NCBI RefSeq assembly: GCF_002846365.1
Contig: NZ_PJMW01000001.1
Location: forward strand, 806,001-870,000
Direction: 5' to 3'
DNA: 64,000 nucleotides
Source of the DNA: Nocardia fluminea
Lineage (GTDB): Bacteria > Actinomycetota > Actinomycetes > Mycobacteriales > Mycobacteriaceae
The notes under the pieces are model-generated. The model was not told the origin of the DNA. It worked only from the letters and a program-made list of their open reading frames with translations, and did no database searches. The translations under genes and the position numbers were made by a program. This document shows, in pieces, positions 38,113 through 49,300 of the stretch; the first letter of the stretch is position 1; each line of letters opens with the position of its first letter.

Positions 38113-39777
38113 CTACTTGGCGTCGCCGTAGCAGTGGACCACCGCGGTGGTGAACGGGAACCGGACCGGCGTCTGCCCGAAGGCGATCCTGCCCGCGGCG
38201 TCGGCGGCGGTGGTGATCGCTTCGGCGACCGCCGCGGCTTCCTCGGTCGGGCAGTGCACGATGACTTCGTCGTGCTGGAAGAAGACGAGTTCGGCGCGCA
38301 GGTCGCGGATCGCGTGCCGGATTCCGGCCAGGACCAGCAGGGCCCAGTCGGCGGCGCTGCCCTGCACCACGAAGTTGCGGGTGAAGCGGCCGCGGGCGCG
38401 GGCGGCGGAGTCGGCGCCGAACTCGGCGCGGGTGTCCTGGGGTGCGTCCGTGTCGTCGAGCGCGACCGACAACGGGGTGCAGGTGCGCCCCAGCCAGGTG
38501 CGCACGAGGCGGCCTTCCTCGCCGGCGCGGGCGGCGTCGTCGACGTAGGCCACGGCGGCCGGATAGCGTCGGCGCAGGCCCGCGAGATGGGTCAGGGCGT
38601 CGCCGGAGGTCTGGCCGTAGATGGCGCCGAGCAGCGCGATCTTGGCTTGATCCCGGTCGCCGCCGAATCCGCGGGCGGCCAGGTCGGCGTAGAGGTCTTC
38701 GCCGCGACCGGCCACTTCCATCAACCCCGGGTCGCGCGAGATCGCCGCGAGGATCCTCGGCTCCATCTGGTCGGCGTCGGCGACGACCAGTGACCATCCG
38801 GGGTCGGCCCGGATCGCCTGCCGGATGATCTTCGGAATCTGCAGTGCACCACCACCATTGGTGGTCCAGCGACCGGACACGGTCCCGCCGGGTAGATATT
38901 CGGGGCGGAAGCGACCGCCGTGCACCCACTGTTCGAGCCAGGACCACCCGTGCGCGGTGTAGAGCCGGTACAGCGATTTGTAGGCTAGCAGCGGGGCGAC
39001 GGCCGGGTGGTCGATCTTCTGGAGTTCCCATTTCCTGGTGGAGGACAGCAGGATTCCGGCGCGACCGAAAGCCCTGATGATGTCGGCGGGCAGGTCGGGC
39101 CGCACGCGTACCCCAGTCCCGAAGGCCCGCGACACCTCCTCGGCCAGTTCCGCCATCCGGCGCGGCTCCGAGCCACCCGGAAACCGTTCTCCCAGCATCG
39201 AATCCAGCAGTTCGCGGTGGACATCGGCGCGCCACGGGATGCCGAGCTGCCCCATCTCGACAGCGACGAGCATGCCGGCCGATTCGGCGGCGAGCAGCAG
39301 TCGCATGCGCTCGGGATGCTCGGCGCGAGCGGTGCGCGCGACCTGTCCGGCGTACACCGCCAGCAGCGCGGTGAACTCGTCGATCCCCGGCGGCAGCGGG
39401 ACCGGGCCCGAGTCGAACAGCGACGGCTGCGTTTCGGCGGCGCGCACCGGAGCGTCCGGTGGGACGGGCAGATTGTGCAGCCGCGCCCAGGCCGCCGCCA
39501 GCGAGCGTGCCTGCCCCGACTGGCCTTCCTCGTGGCCGATCAGCAGCGACTCCGCCGCCTGTACGTCATAGCAACGTTCGACCCACACGCCCGCCGCCAG
39601 CAGCGAGCGGTAGATCTCGGGCGTGGACCGCCATACCCACCGCTCCACGTCCGGGCGGGTGCGTACCGCCTCGACGAGCGAGGGCTCGTCGAGCACCGGT
39701 CCCGTGGGGTGACCGTCCTGATCGAGCGGACACAACCGAGCGCCGCCGTCGCCCGTCTCCGCTATCGCCCATCTCAC
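38113..39777 (-). CDS. Family A DNA polymerase with 3'-5' exonuclease-like domain
   Basis: A 554-residue protein. Its N-terminal part resembles the shortened exonuclease-like domain of the actinobacterial two-domain polymerases, and the C-terminal domain has family A motifs: A VVADADQMEPRILA, B RDQAKIALLGAIYGQ, C FFQHDEVIVH. The 5'-3' nuclease domain of PolA is absent. GTG 39777 (RWAIAETG) is preferred, with TTG 39807 as alternative. Pairing with the LigA paralogue suggests a two-gene repair or translesion unit; this is inferred from position. Confidence 0.85.
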   Translation of the reverse strand: MRWAIAETGDGGARLCPLDQDGHPTGPVLDEPSLVEAVRTRPDVERWVWRSTPEIYRSLLAAGVWVERCYDVQAAESLLIGHEEGQSGQARSLAAAWARLHNLPVPPDAPVRAAETQPSLFDSGPVPLPPGIDEFTALLAVYAGQVARTARAEHPERMRLLLAAESAGMLVAVEMGQLGIPWRADVHRELLDSMLGERFPGGSEPRRMAELAEEVSRAFGTGVRVRPDLPADIIRAFGRAGILLSSTRKWELQKIDHPAVAPLLAYKSLYRLYTAHGWSWLEQWVHGGRFRPEYLPGGTVSGRWTTNGGGALQIPKIIRQAIRADPGWSLVVADADQMEPRILAAISRDPGLMEVAGRGEDLYADLAARGFGGDRDQAKIALLGAIYGQTSGDALTHLAGLRRRYPAAVAYVDDAARAGEEGRLVRTWLGRTCTPLSVALDDTDAPQDTRAEFGADSAARARGRFTRNFVVQGSAADWALLVLAGIRHAIRDLRAELVFFQHDEVIVHCPTEEAAAVAEAITTAADAAGRIAFGQTPVRFPFTTAVVHCYGDAK

Positions 39778-39844
39778 CTGCCAGAGTCTGACACCGGGGT
39801 CCGACAACCAGCGCCACCCCGCACGCCGACGACCAGCGAAAACC

Positions 39845-41278
39845 CTACGAAACGCCGACCGCGGCCTGTTCTCGGCGCTCGCGGGAGGGCATCGCCAACG
39901 TGAGCGCCGCGAGCACCAGCGCGACGACGGCGATGGCGCCCATCATCATGATGGTGCCGCCGAGGCTGTGCGAGCTGAAGAACACCGTGGTCAGCACCGC
40001 GAGTCCGACCGCATTGCCGACCTGTTCGATGGTCGGCAGCACACCGGAGGACTCGGCCATCCGATTCGCGTCCAACCCGGACAGCATCATCGGCTGCAAC
40101 TGCACGCCGAACAGGCCGACACCGAATCCGGCCGCGAACACCGGACCGGCGCAGAGCAGCGCGTTGGCCACACCGTCGACCAGGTACAGGTACACCCCGC
40201 CCGCGCCGATACATCCACCGAACAACGCGATCCCGGCAGCCAGCGCCCAGATGTCCCAGCGCGGAACCAGCACGAGCGAACCCAGGGCGCCCGCACCGGC
40301 ACCGAGGGCGAACAGGGTCATCACCATGCCGGTGAGCAGCGGTGAGTAGCCCAGCACATCCTGCATGGTGATCGAGGCGGCGAACACGAACGCGGTGAAC
40401 AGCCCGAAGAACGCGCCGACCAGCACCGAGCCGAGCCGGAAGCCGTGGTTGCCGAACAGGTCCAGGCGCACGAGCGGGTCGCCGCCTCGTGCGGTGCGGG
40501 CGCGCTGCTGGGCGAGGAACGCCGCCGTCAGCGCGAGCCCGGCACCGGTGACGGCGATGAGGTGGGGCCGCCACCCGTGCTCCTGGATCTGTGCCATGCC
40601 GGCGATCAGGGCGAACAGGCCGAGCCCGGACAGCGCGGCACCTACTGGGTCGAGGTGGTGACGGCCCACCGGGCTGCCGCGGTCCAGAAATTTCCAGGCC
40701 AGCGCGAACGCGAACAGCCCGATCGGCAGGTTGATCAGGAAGACCGATCGCCACCCCCAGCCACCGATGTCGAGGGTGAGCAGCACCCCGCCCACGATGG
40801 GCCCGAGCATTCCGGCGAAGCCGGCCACTCCCCCGTAGAGCGCGAAGACCAGGGGATGGCGTTCGCGCGGAAAACCGGCCGTGAGGATGGCGATGGTCTG
40901 GGCGGCCATGCCCGCCCCCGCCGCGCCTTGGACCACCCGGGCGAGCACGAGTTCGGTGGCGCCACCGGCCGCTCCACACCACACCGAGGCCGCGGTGAAG
41001 GCCAGCACCGACACCAGGAACATCGGGCGCCGCCCGACCATCGCCCCGATCCGCGCGGCCGTGAGCAGGGTGCAGGCGAATGCCAGCGCGTACCCCGAGA
41101 TCACCAGCAGTTGCGCCGACCTGGACGCACCGAGATCAGCGGTCAGGCTCGGCAGCGCGGTGTTCACGATCGTCACGTCGATCATCTGCATGAACACCGC
41201 GATCAGACAGGCGCCGAACGCCAGCCACGCGCCGAGCTCGGGCACCCGCGCTTTCGCGACCCCGGTGGTCTCGCTCAT
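39845..41278 (-). CDS. MFS transporter (DHA2, EmrB/QacA type)
   Basis: A 477-residue major facilitator protein with about 14 membrane helices. Motif C-like LYGGVAGFAGMLGPIVGGVLL and motif D1 VFMQMIDVTIVNTALPSL mark a DHA2 drug/proton antiporter. ATG 41278 overlaps the stop of the 236-aa gene by ATGA. As the last gene of the PKS-PapA operon it could export a lipid precursor or give self-resistance. Confidence 0.88.
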   Translation of the reverse strand: MSETTGVAKARVPELGAWLAFGACLIAVFMQMIDVTIVNTALPSLTADLGASRSAQLLVISGYALAFACTLLTAARIGAMVGRRPMFLVSVLAFTAASVWCGAAGGATELVLARVVQGAAGAGMAAQTIAILTAGFPRERHPLVFALYGGVAGFAGMLGPIVGGVLLTLDIGGWGWRSVFLINLPIGLFAFALAWKFLDRGSPVGRHHLDPVGAALSGLGLFALIAGMAQIQEHGWRPHLIAVTGAGLALTAAFLAQQRARTARGGDPLVRLDLFGNHGFRLGSVLVGAFFGLFTAFVFAASITMQDVLGYSPLLTGMVMTLFALGAGAGALGSLVLVPRWDIWALAAGIALFGGCIGAGGVYLYLVDGVANALLCAGPVFAAGFGVGLFGVQLQPMMLSGLDANRMAESSGVLPTIEQVGNAVGLAVLTTVFFSSHSLGGTIMMMGAIAVVALVLAALTLAMPSRERREQAAVGVS

Positions 41279-41985
41279 GACACCAGTTCCATCGTGGCGC
41301 GCGGGGCCGACATCGACATCTGGGTCGGGAAACTCAGCTGCACCATCCGGTGCGGTGCCGCGACCTCGAACAGCGCGATGAACGGTGGCACGACCGAGCC
41401 GACCATCTTGTCCAGCATCCCGTTCACCTGCTCGAAGCCGGGCCGCAGGCGCACCTGCCAACAGGGGAAGACCCCGGCGGGTCCCGCGAAGACGACCTGC
41501 TTCTCCACCCGGACCAGCAGTGGCCAGTGCACGGACGCCGCGAGCCACACGTCGACCGTTTCGACCAGCCCATCGGCGAAATCCAAGCCGCGCAACATCG
41601 TCAGCCCCCCGGCGATCGGCATCACATTCGGGGGGAACGGCCCGGGCAGCCCGCCGAATTGCAGATGCACGGTGTCGACGAAATTCACTTCCTCGCGCGA
41701 AACCACGGTCGATCCCGAGCGTGTCTGCGCGCGATAGGTTTCCGCGTGCAGTCGCCCGTCGATGCGTCCTATTCGCTGCTCGACGGTCATGACCAGGTCG
41801 CGCTCGCTCTTGCCTTCGGGGCTCGCCTCGACTGTCGTGTGGTAGCCGCCGCGCTCGTGCACGACGACGTGCGACACCTCGAAGCCGCCGGGCTCGCCGG
41901 CGATGCCGACGCGGTATCGCGACTTCTCCCCGTCGGGAATGCCGGGGTCGCGAAAGATGCTCGGGACGAATTCTTCTCGGATCAT
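41275..41985 (-). CDS. Conserved protein of unknown function in PKS operon (236 aa)
   Basis: A 236-residue soluble protein without signal peptide or membrane helix. It contains the basic-aromatic segment GGFEVSHVVVHERGGYHTTVEASPEGK, then VDTVHLQFGGLPGPFPPNVMPIAGGLTMLRGL and a hydrophobic C-terminus ending APRATMELVS. I recognise no family. It overlaps PapA (41982) and the MFS gene (41278) by ATGA, so it belongs to the lipid operon; a lipid-binding or transfer role is a guess. Confidence 0.65.
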   Translation of the reverse strand: MIREEFVPSIFRDPGIPDGEKSRYRVGIAGEPGGFEVSHVVVHERGGYHTTVEASPEGKSERDLVMTVEQRIGRIDGRLHAETYRAQTRSGSTVVSREEVNFVDTVHLQFGGLPGPFPPNVMPIAGGLTMLRGLDFADGLVETVDVWLAASVHWPLLVRVEKQVVFAGPAGVFPCWQVRLRPGFEQVNGMLDKMVGSVVPPFIALFEVAAPHRMVQLSFPTQMSMSAPRATMELVS

Positions 41986-43388
41986 GGGTGCTCCGCGGCG
42001 CTGTCGATGATGGTTCCGAAGACGGACTTCATGGTGGCCAGGTAGCGGCGCACCGACTCCTGCGCGATCGCGGTGTCGGGGAAGATCACGCTCATCGAGG
42101 TCCGGCCCGGTAGCCGGTTGATCCAGATGAGCGCCTCCTCTGAGGCAGCGCGGTTGGCGAAGACCCCGGCGTTCATGCTGTCGAACAGCTCGTTGCCCAA
42201 GAAGTCCCTGGCGTCGATGAACGAGATCATCGGGGTGACCCACCCCGGCTCGGCCTTGATCTCGGAATCCGCGGGCAGCAGGTCGAGAACGCGGTGAAAG
42301 GAGGTGGGCGCCAACAGGAGTCCGCTGTCGTAGGCCCGTTGCGCGATCGTGAGCGCGCGGGCGATCGTGGTGCGTTCACCGAGCGGGAACGCGACCGGAA
42401 CGAGGGTCACGTACCAGCCCACCGAGTTGTTCTCGGCGGCCGTTGTCCTGGTGCTCACCGGGGTCATGCCGAAGTAGTAGTCCGAGCCGACCAGCTCGCG
42501 TTCGGCCAGTGCGGCCGCGGCGAACACACCACCGGCGAATTCGGCGCCGTTGGCCCGGCAGACCTGTTCGAAGCGATCGGCCTCGTCGTCGTCGAACAGC
42601 TCGACGCTGCGGTGCGCGCTGCGATGGTAGCCATCGGTCTTCTTGCCGAGGTCGAGTGGGAAGACCGGCAGCCGGTTGTCGTTGCCGCGCAACAGCGCGA
42701 GCCATTTCTTCACCCCCGGAGAGGACAGGCTCTGCTGGTCGCTGAAGAACCGCTCGTTGCGGCAGTAGTCGAGATAGCTCGCCGCGGGGGCGAGCGGTTC
42801 GGCCTCGTCCCACAGCTGCGCGGCGTAGAGCTGGGCGAAGTCGGCCGCGGACAGGTACTGCCCGAGTCCGTCGGTGTGCAGGTGGTCGACGGCCAGGTAG
42901 ACGGTGGTCGATTCGCCGTGCTCGATGGTGCCGAAGGTGAAGCAATCCCATTGGAACGGGCCGGGGGTCGTTTTCTCCACGTGCCGGCAGATCGCCTCGG
43001 GGTCGTCGATGTAGCCGTAGTCGACCGGCACGAACTCGACATCGGCCTCGGGCACCAGATGGCGCCGCACCGTGCCACCCGCCTCGACCGCGAACCACGT
43101 GCGAAAGGTGTCGTGGCGCAGCAGGAATGCGTGGATCGCCCGGGTGATCGCGTCACGGTCGAGGTCACCGGTGGGGATCTCGGCGGTGACCAGGCACAGG
43201 CCGGAGAACCGGAAGTCCGCGCCCGCGTGCCGGTCGGCCAGGCGCAGATACTGCTCCTGCTGTAGCGAGGGCGGTGCCGGATGGACCGGCGCCCTGGCCG
43301 CGCGCGCGACCGAGTCCGCCGAGGCGAACCAGGTCACGAGCCGACCGGGCGCCGGGCGCCATTCGTCGATCAAGCCGAAATCGACCAT
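41982..43388 (-). CDS. papA: PapA-type acyltransferase (condensation-domain fold)
   Basis: A 468-residue protein of the condensation-domain/PapA superfamily: HxxxDG motif H169LHTDG174 (DHLHTDGLGQYL) and the DFR-type region RRAYDSGLLLAPTSF. PapA enzymes move polyketide acyl chains from a PKS onto an alcohol, for example trehalose or phthiocerol in mycobacteria. TGATG overlap with the PKS stop shows tight coupling. It is the acyl-releasing partner of the PKS upstream. Confidence 0.88.
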   Translation of the reverse strand: MVDFGLIDEWRPAPGRLVTWFASADSVARAARAPVHPAPPSLQQEQYLRLADRHAGADFRFSGLCLVTAEIPTGDLDRDAITRAIHAFLLRHDTFRTWFAVEAGGTVRRHLVPEADVEFVPVDYGYIDDPEAICRHVEKTTPGPFQWDCFTFGTIEHGESTTVYLAVDHLHTDGLGQYLSAADFAQLYAAQLWDEAEPLAPAASYLDYCRNERFFSDQQSLSSPGVKKWLALLRGNDNRLPVFPLDLGKKTDGYHRSAHRSVELFDDDEADRFEQVCRANGAEFAGGVFAAAALAERELVGSDYYFGMTPVSTRTTAAENNSVGWYVTLVPVAFPLGERTTIARALTIAQRAYDSGLLLAPTSFHRVLDLLPADSEIKAEPGWVTPMISFIDARDFLGNELFDSMNAGVFANRAASEEALIWINRLPGRTSMSVIFPDTAIAQESVRRYLATMKSVFGTIIDSAAEHP

Positions 43389-46300
43389 CAGCGCGATCCC
43401 GCCATCGAGACTTCCGCCGGGCGGTCGACGGTCCACTGGTCGGGCACCTCGACGATCTCCGGAGCGGATTTGCCGGGGGCGATCTCCGGAAGCGGCGGTG
43501 TGACAACGGGTTCGGAGGCAAGAATCAGTTCCGCCACCTTCGGCCCCGCCTGTTCCAGACTGAACGAGCGGCCCATCTGCATCGACATCAGGTCGATGCC
43601 GAGCGTCTTGGTGACCCGCGCGCCCAGTTCGACCGCCATCAACGAGTCGAGCCCCAATTCCGGCACGGGCACCGTCATGTCGATCGACTCGACCGGCACC
43701 CCCATGACCACGGCGAGTTCGTCGGCCATCTTGCGGGCGATGGCGGGTCCGCGCTTGGCTTCCTCCATCGCGGCGAGTTCGGCACGCAGTGTGGCCAATT
43801 CGGAGGTGTCCTTGGCCGAGGATCGCGCCAGGGCGGCGGTGCGGCCGGTGCGCACCAGCTGGGGGAAGGTTCCGGTCAGTTTCGCCCAGTCGGTGGGAAT
43901 GATCGCCGCGTTTGTCACACCCAGGCGCAGGGTCTGTTCCAGGTATGCGGTGGCATCGGCCATGTCGATCGGCCCGAAACCCACCAGGTCCAGGTACTTC
44001 TCGGCGGTTTCGTCCGAGGCCATGCCGCCCGAGGCCCCGGACAGGTGACCCCAGCCGATGCACAGTGCGCGCTCGCCCGCGCCGGCCCAGCGCCGTGCCA
44101 GCGTTTCGACGGCGACGTTGGCGGCGCAGTAGTTGTATTGACCGTAGATCCCGTACATCGAGCCGCCCGAGGAACACAGCACGAACATGTCGAGGGTGAT
44201 GCCCGCGTCCGCTACCGCCTGGTGGATCATCTGCGCACCATGAACTTTCGGGCGATAGACCCGGTCGAGTTCCTCGAGCGTCATGCCGGCGAGCCGGTTG
44301 TCGGCCACCGCGCCCGCGGCATGGAACACCGCGCGCAACGGGTGCTGTGCGCTGTGCGCGCGAGCGACGATCGCGGCGACGGCGGCGGCATCGGTGACGT
44401 CGGCGTGTTCCTCGATCACCTCGATGCCCACCGCGCGCCACACCTCGAGCTGGCGGCGAGCCGTCTCGGTGGCGGCCCCGCTGCGCCCGACCAGCACCAG
44501 CCTGCGCGCACCGCGCAGGGCGAGCCAGCGACCGATCGCCATGCCGAAGCCGCCGAACCCGCCGGTGACGAGATAGCTTCCGGCGCTGTCGATGTCGAGC
44601 GGCGGCAGGGCGGGACGCACGGGCGGCAGCGGGTCGTCCATCCGCAGGGCGACCCGGCCGACGCGGGAGGACCGCAAGGTCTCCTCGAACGCCTGGCTCA
44701 CCTCGTGTGTCTCGAACATCTGGTACGGCAGCGGGGTGTAGACGCCTTCGGTGACCTTCTCGAACACCCGCTCCAGCAGGCGCGAGAGTCGTTGCGGACG
44801 TACTGCGACCAGGCGGTCCAGATCCATCGAGTAGTAGGCGAGGTTCTTGTCGAAGTTGGCCAGTTCCAGCAGGCCCCCGGTGTAGATGTCGGCCTTGCCG
44901 ACTTCGACGATGCGGCCGAATTCGGCTGCGGCGTTGAAGTTCTGGCGCAGGATCTCACCGGGTGCGCTGCTGACGATCACGTCGGCACCGGCGCCGCCGG
45001 TGAGCGCGAGGACGTCGTCGACGAAGTTGAGCGAACGCGAGTTCACCGCGAAGTCCGCGCCCATGGCCAGGACGTGTTCGCGCCGCTCGGGCGAGCTCGC
45101 CGTGCCGATGATGCGGGCACCGATCGACTTGGCCACCTGGATGGCCGCGGTGCCGACACCGCCGGCGGCACCGTGGATCAGCACGGTCTCCCCCGGTTCG
45201 AGGCGGGCCAGGTCGTGCAGGGCGTATTCGGCCGTGCCGAAGGCGATGGTGCTGGTGCAGTAGCCGGGATCGGTGTCCGCGGGCACGATCACGGCCAGCG
45301 CCCGGTCGACGACGGCGAATCGGCGCATCATGCCCTTGGACGCCACCGCGACCTTGTCGCCGACCGCGACATCGGTGACGTCGGCACCGACCCGGACCAC
45401 GGTGCCGATGCCTTCCATTCCGGGCACGGTGCCGAAATATGTCGGCGCGAGTTCGCGTTCGCCGAGCAACCCGATGACCTTGAGCGGGTCCTTGTAGTTC
45501 AGTCCGATCACCGCCATCGCGACCTCGATCTGGCCCGCGTCGGGCTGCGGGCGTGGGCACGCACGCCACGCCACCTGCGAGAGCACCCGCGTGCGTGGCA
45601 TGTCCAGCTCGAAGTTCGCCTCCGGATCGGCCAGCGGATGCGACGTCTCCAGCTCTTCGATGCGCTCGGGCAGCGGCTTGGTCACCGTCGGCGCCCAGCG
45701 CTTGCCGGCACGCAACAGCACCTCGTCGCTGTTGTCGAGGGTGAAGGCACCGGGCACACCGAGTTCGGTGACGAGTTCGGCGACGGTCGTGCCGGGCTCG
45801 GTGTCGACCAACCGCCAGCGCAGCGGGGTCTGTTCGTTGAGGAGCACCCGTCGGCCACCGGCGAGCGCGGCGTGGCGCGGATCCGGTACGACAGCGCTGC
45901 CGGGAGCGGTGAAGGCGGACTCGGTCACCAGTGTGGCGTGAACGTTGCCGTCGCCGAAGCTGATCTGCGGCGGGGCGCCTTCCACGGTCGGGGTGACGTA
46001 CTCCGACACCGCGACCGCGACGCGTTTGAGCGTCCACAGATCGGCGACATCGTCGGTGCCCGCGCCGACCACCACACAGATGTGGGTGCGCTGTGTTTCC
46101 TCGGCTTTCGCCGCCTCCAGATGCGCGACGAGGTCGGACTCCAGTTCCTCGCTGTCCGGGTCGACCAGCAGCACCCGCGAACCGGGGATCGCGGCGGCCA
46201 GTTCGGTGGTGCGCGGGCTGTCACCGAGCGCGACGATCACCGTGGACACCGTCCCGGCTTCGGCCAGCGCCGCGGGGTCGACCGGGTCGCGTTCTTCGAG

Positions 46301-49300
46301 CACCTCGGTGTAGTAGAAGTCGGCCATCCGGTGCAGCGGGCTGTCGCCGGGTTTGAGGGCGCCGATCTGCAGGCCGGTCAACCGCGCGACCAGGTTTCGA
46401 TCCGGGTCGAGCAGGTCGACGTCGGCGCGCAGGCGGGCGCCGGGGTCGCGGCGGGCGATGACGGTGATCTCGGCGGGGAGTTCGGCCAGCAGCCGCACCG
46501 CGTTCACCCCGACGGGCACCATGACGCCCTCGTTGATCCGTTCGTCGGTGAAAAGCATTGCCGCGCACTGCATCGCGGCGTCGACGACGGCCGGATGCGC
46601 CAGATGCCGTGAGCCTTCGGCGATGCTGCCGTCGACGGTGGCCAGCACCACATCGCGTCCCACCCGTACCGAGGTCACCCGCTGGAACGTCGGACCGTAT
46701 TGCAGCCCGGCCGAGGCCAGGCCCGCGTAGAACATCGCCGGGTCGACATCGACACCGACCTCGATGGTGGGCAGCGCGACTTCGGTCTGTTCGTGACTGC
46801 CGGTCAGCGTGCGCCCGGTCGAGTGCACCGTCCACGCCGTTCCGGTCGCACTGCGCGATCTGATCATGAAGCGACCGCTGGCCTCTTCGACACTCATCGC
46901 GACCAACGGCACATCGGGGGCGCCCATGATCAGCGGCGCGACGAACCGAACCCCTTCCAGCGCAACCTGTTTGCTGCCGATGCGCGCGGCGGTGGCGCTC
47001 AGCGCGGCGTCCAGGTACGCCGCACCGGGCATGATCTTGACGCCGTTGACGACATGGTCGGCCAGCCACGGCAGCAGTTCGGTGCCCACCTGCAGCAGCC
47101 ACTCGGGGCGGCCCTCCACATCGGGGTCGCCGAGCATCGCGTGCCCACCGGGTGTGCCGAGGCGGGCCTGCTCGAACAGCGGCAGCGCCGAGTGCAGGCG
47201 GGTGCGCTGCCAGGGATAGCGCGGCAGCGGCACGTGCGCGGTGACGCCGCGCTCGGCGGGGAACAGCAGGTCACGGTCGAGTACCCCGGCGGCGTGCAGG
47301 CCGATGAGGGTGCGCCGGATGCTGTGCGAATCGGACTGCTCGCGGTCGAGGGTGGGCACCGTGGTGCCGTTCACGTCCGCGTCGACCAGGGCCTCGCGGA
47401 TATTGCCCGAGAGCACCGGGTGGGGGCCGACCTCGAGGAAGATCCGGTTGCCCGCGGCGATCAGGCTTCCGATCGCGGCGAAGAACCGCACCGGCTGACG
47501 GACATTCGACCACCAGTACTCGGCGTTCCAGTCGCCCTCGGTGACGAGCTCGCCGGTCACCGAGGAGTACAGCGGCACCGCGGGCGCCTGGGGCGCCAGA
47601 TCGGCCAGGGCCGTGAGCAGTTCGTCGTGGATCGGATCCATCAGGCGACTGTGATACGGCACCTCCACCCGCAGCCGACGCGCGAAGATGCCGTCCTCCG
47701 TGAGTTTTTCGGCGATCTCGTCGAGGCGGTCGACGTCGCCGGACAAGGTCAGGGAGGTGGGGCTGTTGATCGCGGCGATGTCGACACGCGCATCGTCGGC
47801 GACGAGTGCGTCGGTCTGCTCCGTGGTCAGGCCGACGGCGAGCATCCCCCCGGTTCCCGCGGTCGTGGCCTGTAGCCGCGCCCGGTGATAGGCCACGCGC
47901 ACCGCTTCGCGCAGGGTCAGCATGCCGCTGACATAGGCCGCCGACACCTCTCCCACACTGTGTCCGACGATGGCCGCGGGAACGACGCCGTACTCGGCCA
48001 GCTCGCGCACCAGACCCACTTGCACGAGGAAGTTCGCGGGCTGGGCGACCTCGGTGGTGGTCACCCGCGACTCGTCCTGCGGCTTGCGCAGTTCCTCGAT
48101 GATCGACCAGCCCGCGATCGCGCGGAATTCCGCGTCGATCTCCCGGGCGGTTTCGGCGAACACCCCACCGGCCGCGAGCAGATCGCGGGCCATCTTCCAG
48201 TGCTGTGGCCCCATGCCCGAGAAGACGAACACCGGCTCGGCGGCACCGGAGGACACCGTGCGGGCGGCGTCACGCCCGGTACCCGACGCGTACTCGTGCA
48301 GGTCACGGACCAGGTCGTCGGTGGAACCGTCGAGGAGCACACCGGTGCGGAACGGGTGGTGCGCCATTCGTGTCCACGCCGCTTCGGCCAGCTGGTCCGG
48401 ATCGGCCCCCGCGCTGATCAGATCGGCGAACCGGCCCGCCAACGCGCGCGCGGCGCCGGTACTGCGGGCCGAGATGGGCAGAATACCGAGGTGGCGGGCC
48501 GGTTCGGCCGGCGCTTCGGGTGCGCGGAACTCCTGCAGGATGGCGTGGGCGTTGGTGCCGCCGTAGCCGAAACCGTTGACCGCCACCGCCATCGGCGCGG
48601 CGTCGGCGGGCAGCGGTTGCGCTTCGGTCTGTACGTGCAGGCCCAGCTCGTCGAAGGGGATGTCGGGGTTCGGCTCGTTCAGCCAGCCCTGCGGCGGCAA
48701 CGTGCGATGCCGCAGTGCCAGTGCGGCTTTGATCACGCTGGCCACGCCCGCGGCGGCCTCGGTGTGACCGATCGTCGCTTTCACCGAGCCGACCCCGATG
48801 GTGCCGGTGCGCCCGGACGGCGCACCGAAAACCCGGCCCAGAGCGCGCAATTCGACGGGGTCGCCCACCAGTGTTCCGGTGCCGTGCGCCTCCAGGTAGG
48901 TGATCTCGTCGGGTGCCAGGCCCGAGCGCTCACACACGGTGCGTGCGAGCGCCTCCTGCGAGTCGACGTTGGGCACCGTGATCGCGGTCGTTCGCCCGTC
49001 CTGGTTCGATCCGGTGGCCTTGATCATCGCGTACACGCGATCGCCGTCGCGGACAGCGTCTTCGAGCTTCTTCAGCGCCACCATTCCCGCGCCTTCGCCG
49101 CGACCGTAGCCGTCGGCGGACGCGTCGAAGGACTTGCAGCGACCATCGGTGGCCAGGAACCCGCCCTTGCACATGAGCACGAAGGTTTCCGGCTGCAGCA
49201 TCACATTGACCCCGCCTGCCAGCGCGACCTCGCAGTCGTCGTTCTCCAGCGCCTGGCAGGCCAGGTGCAGTGCCACCAGCGACGAGGAGCACGCGGTGTC

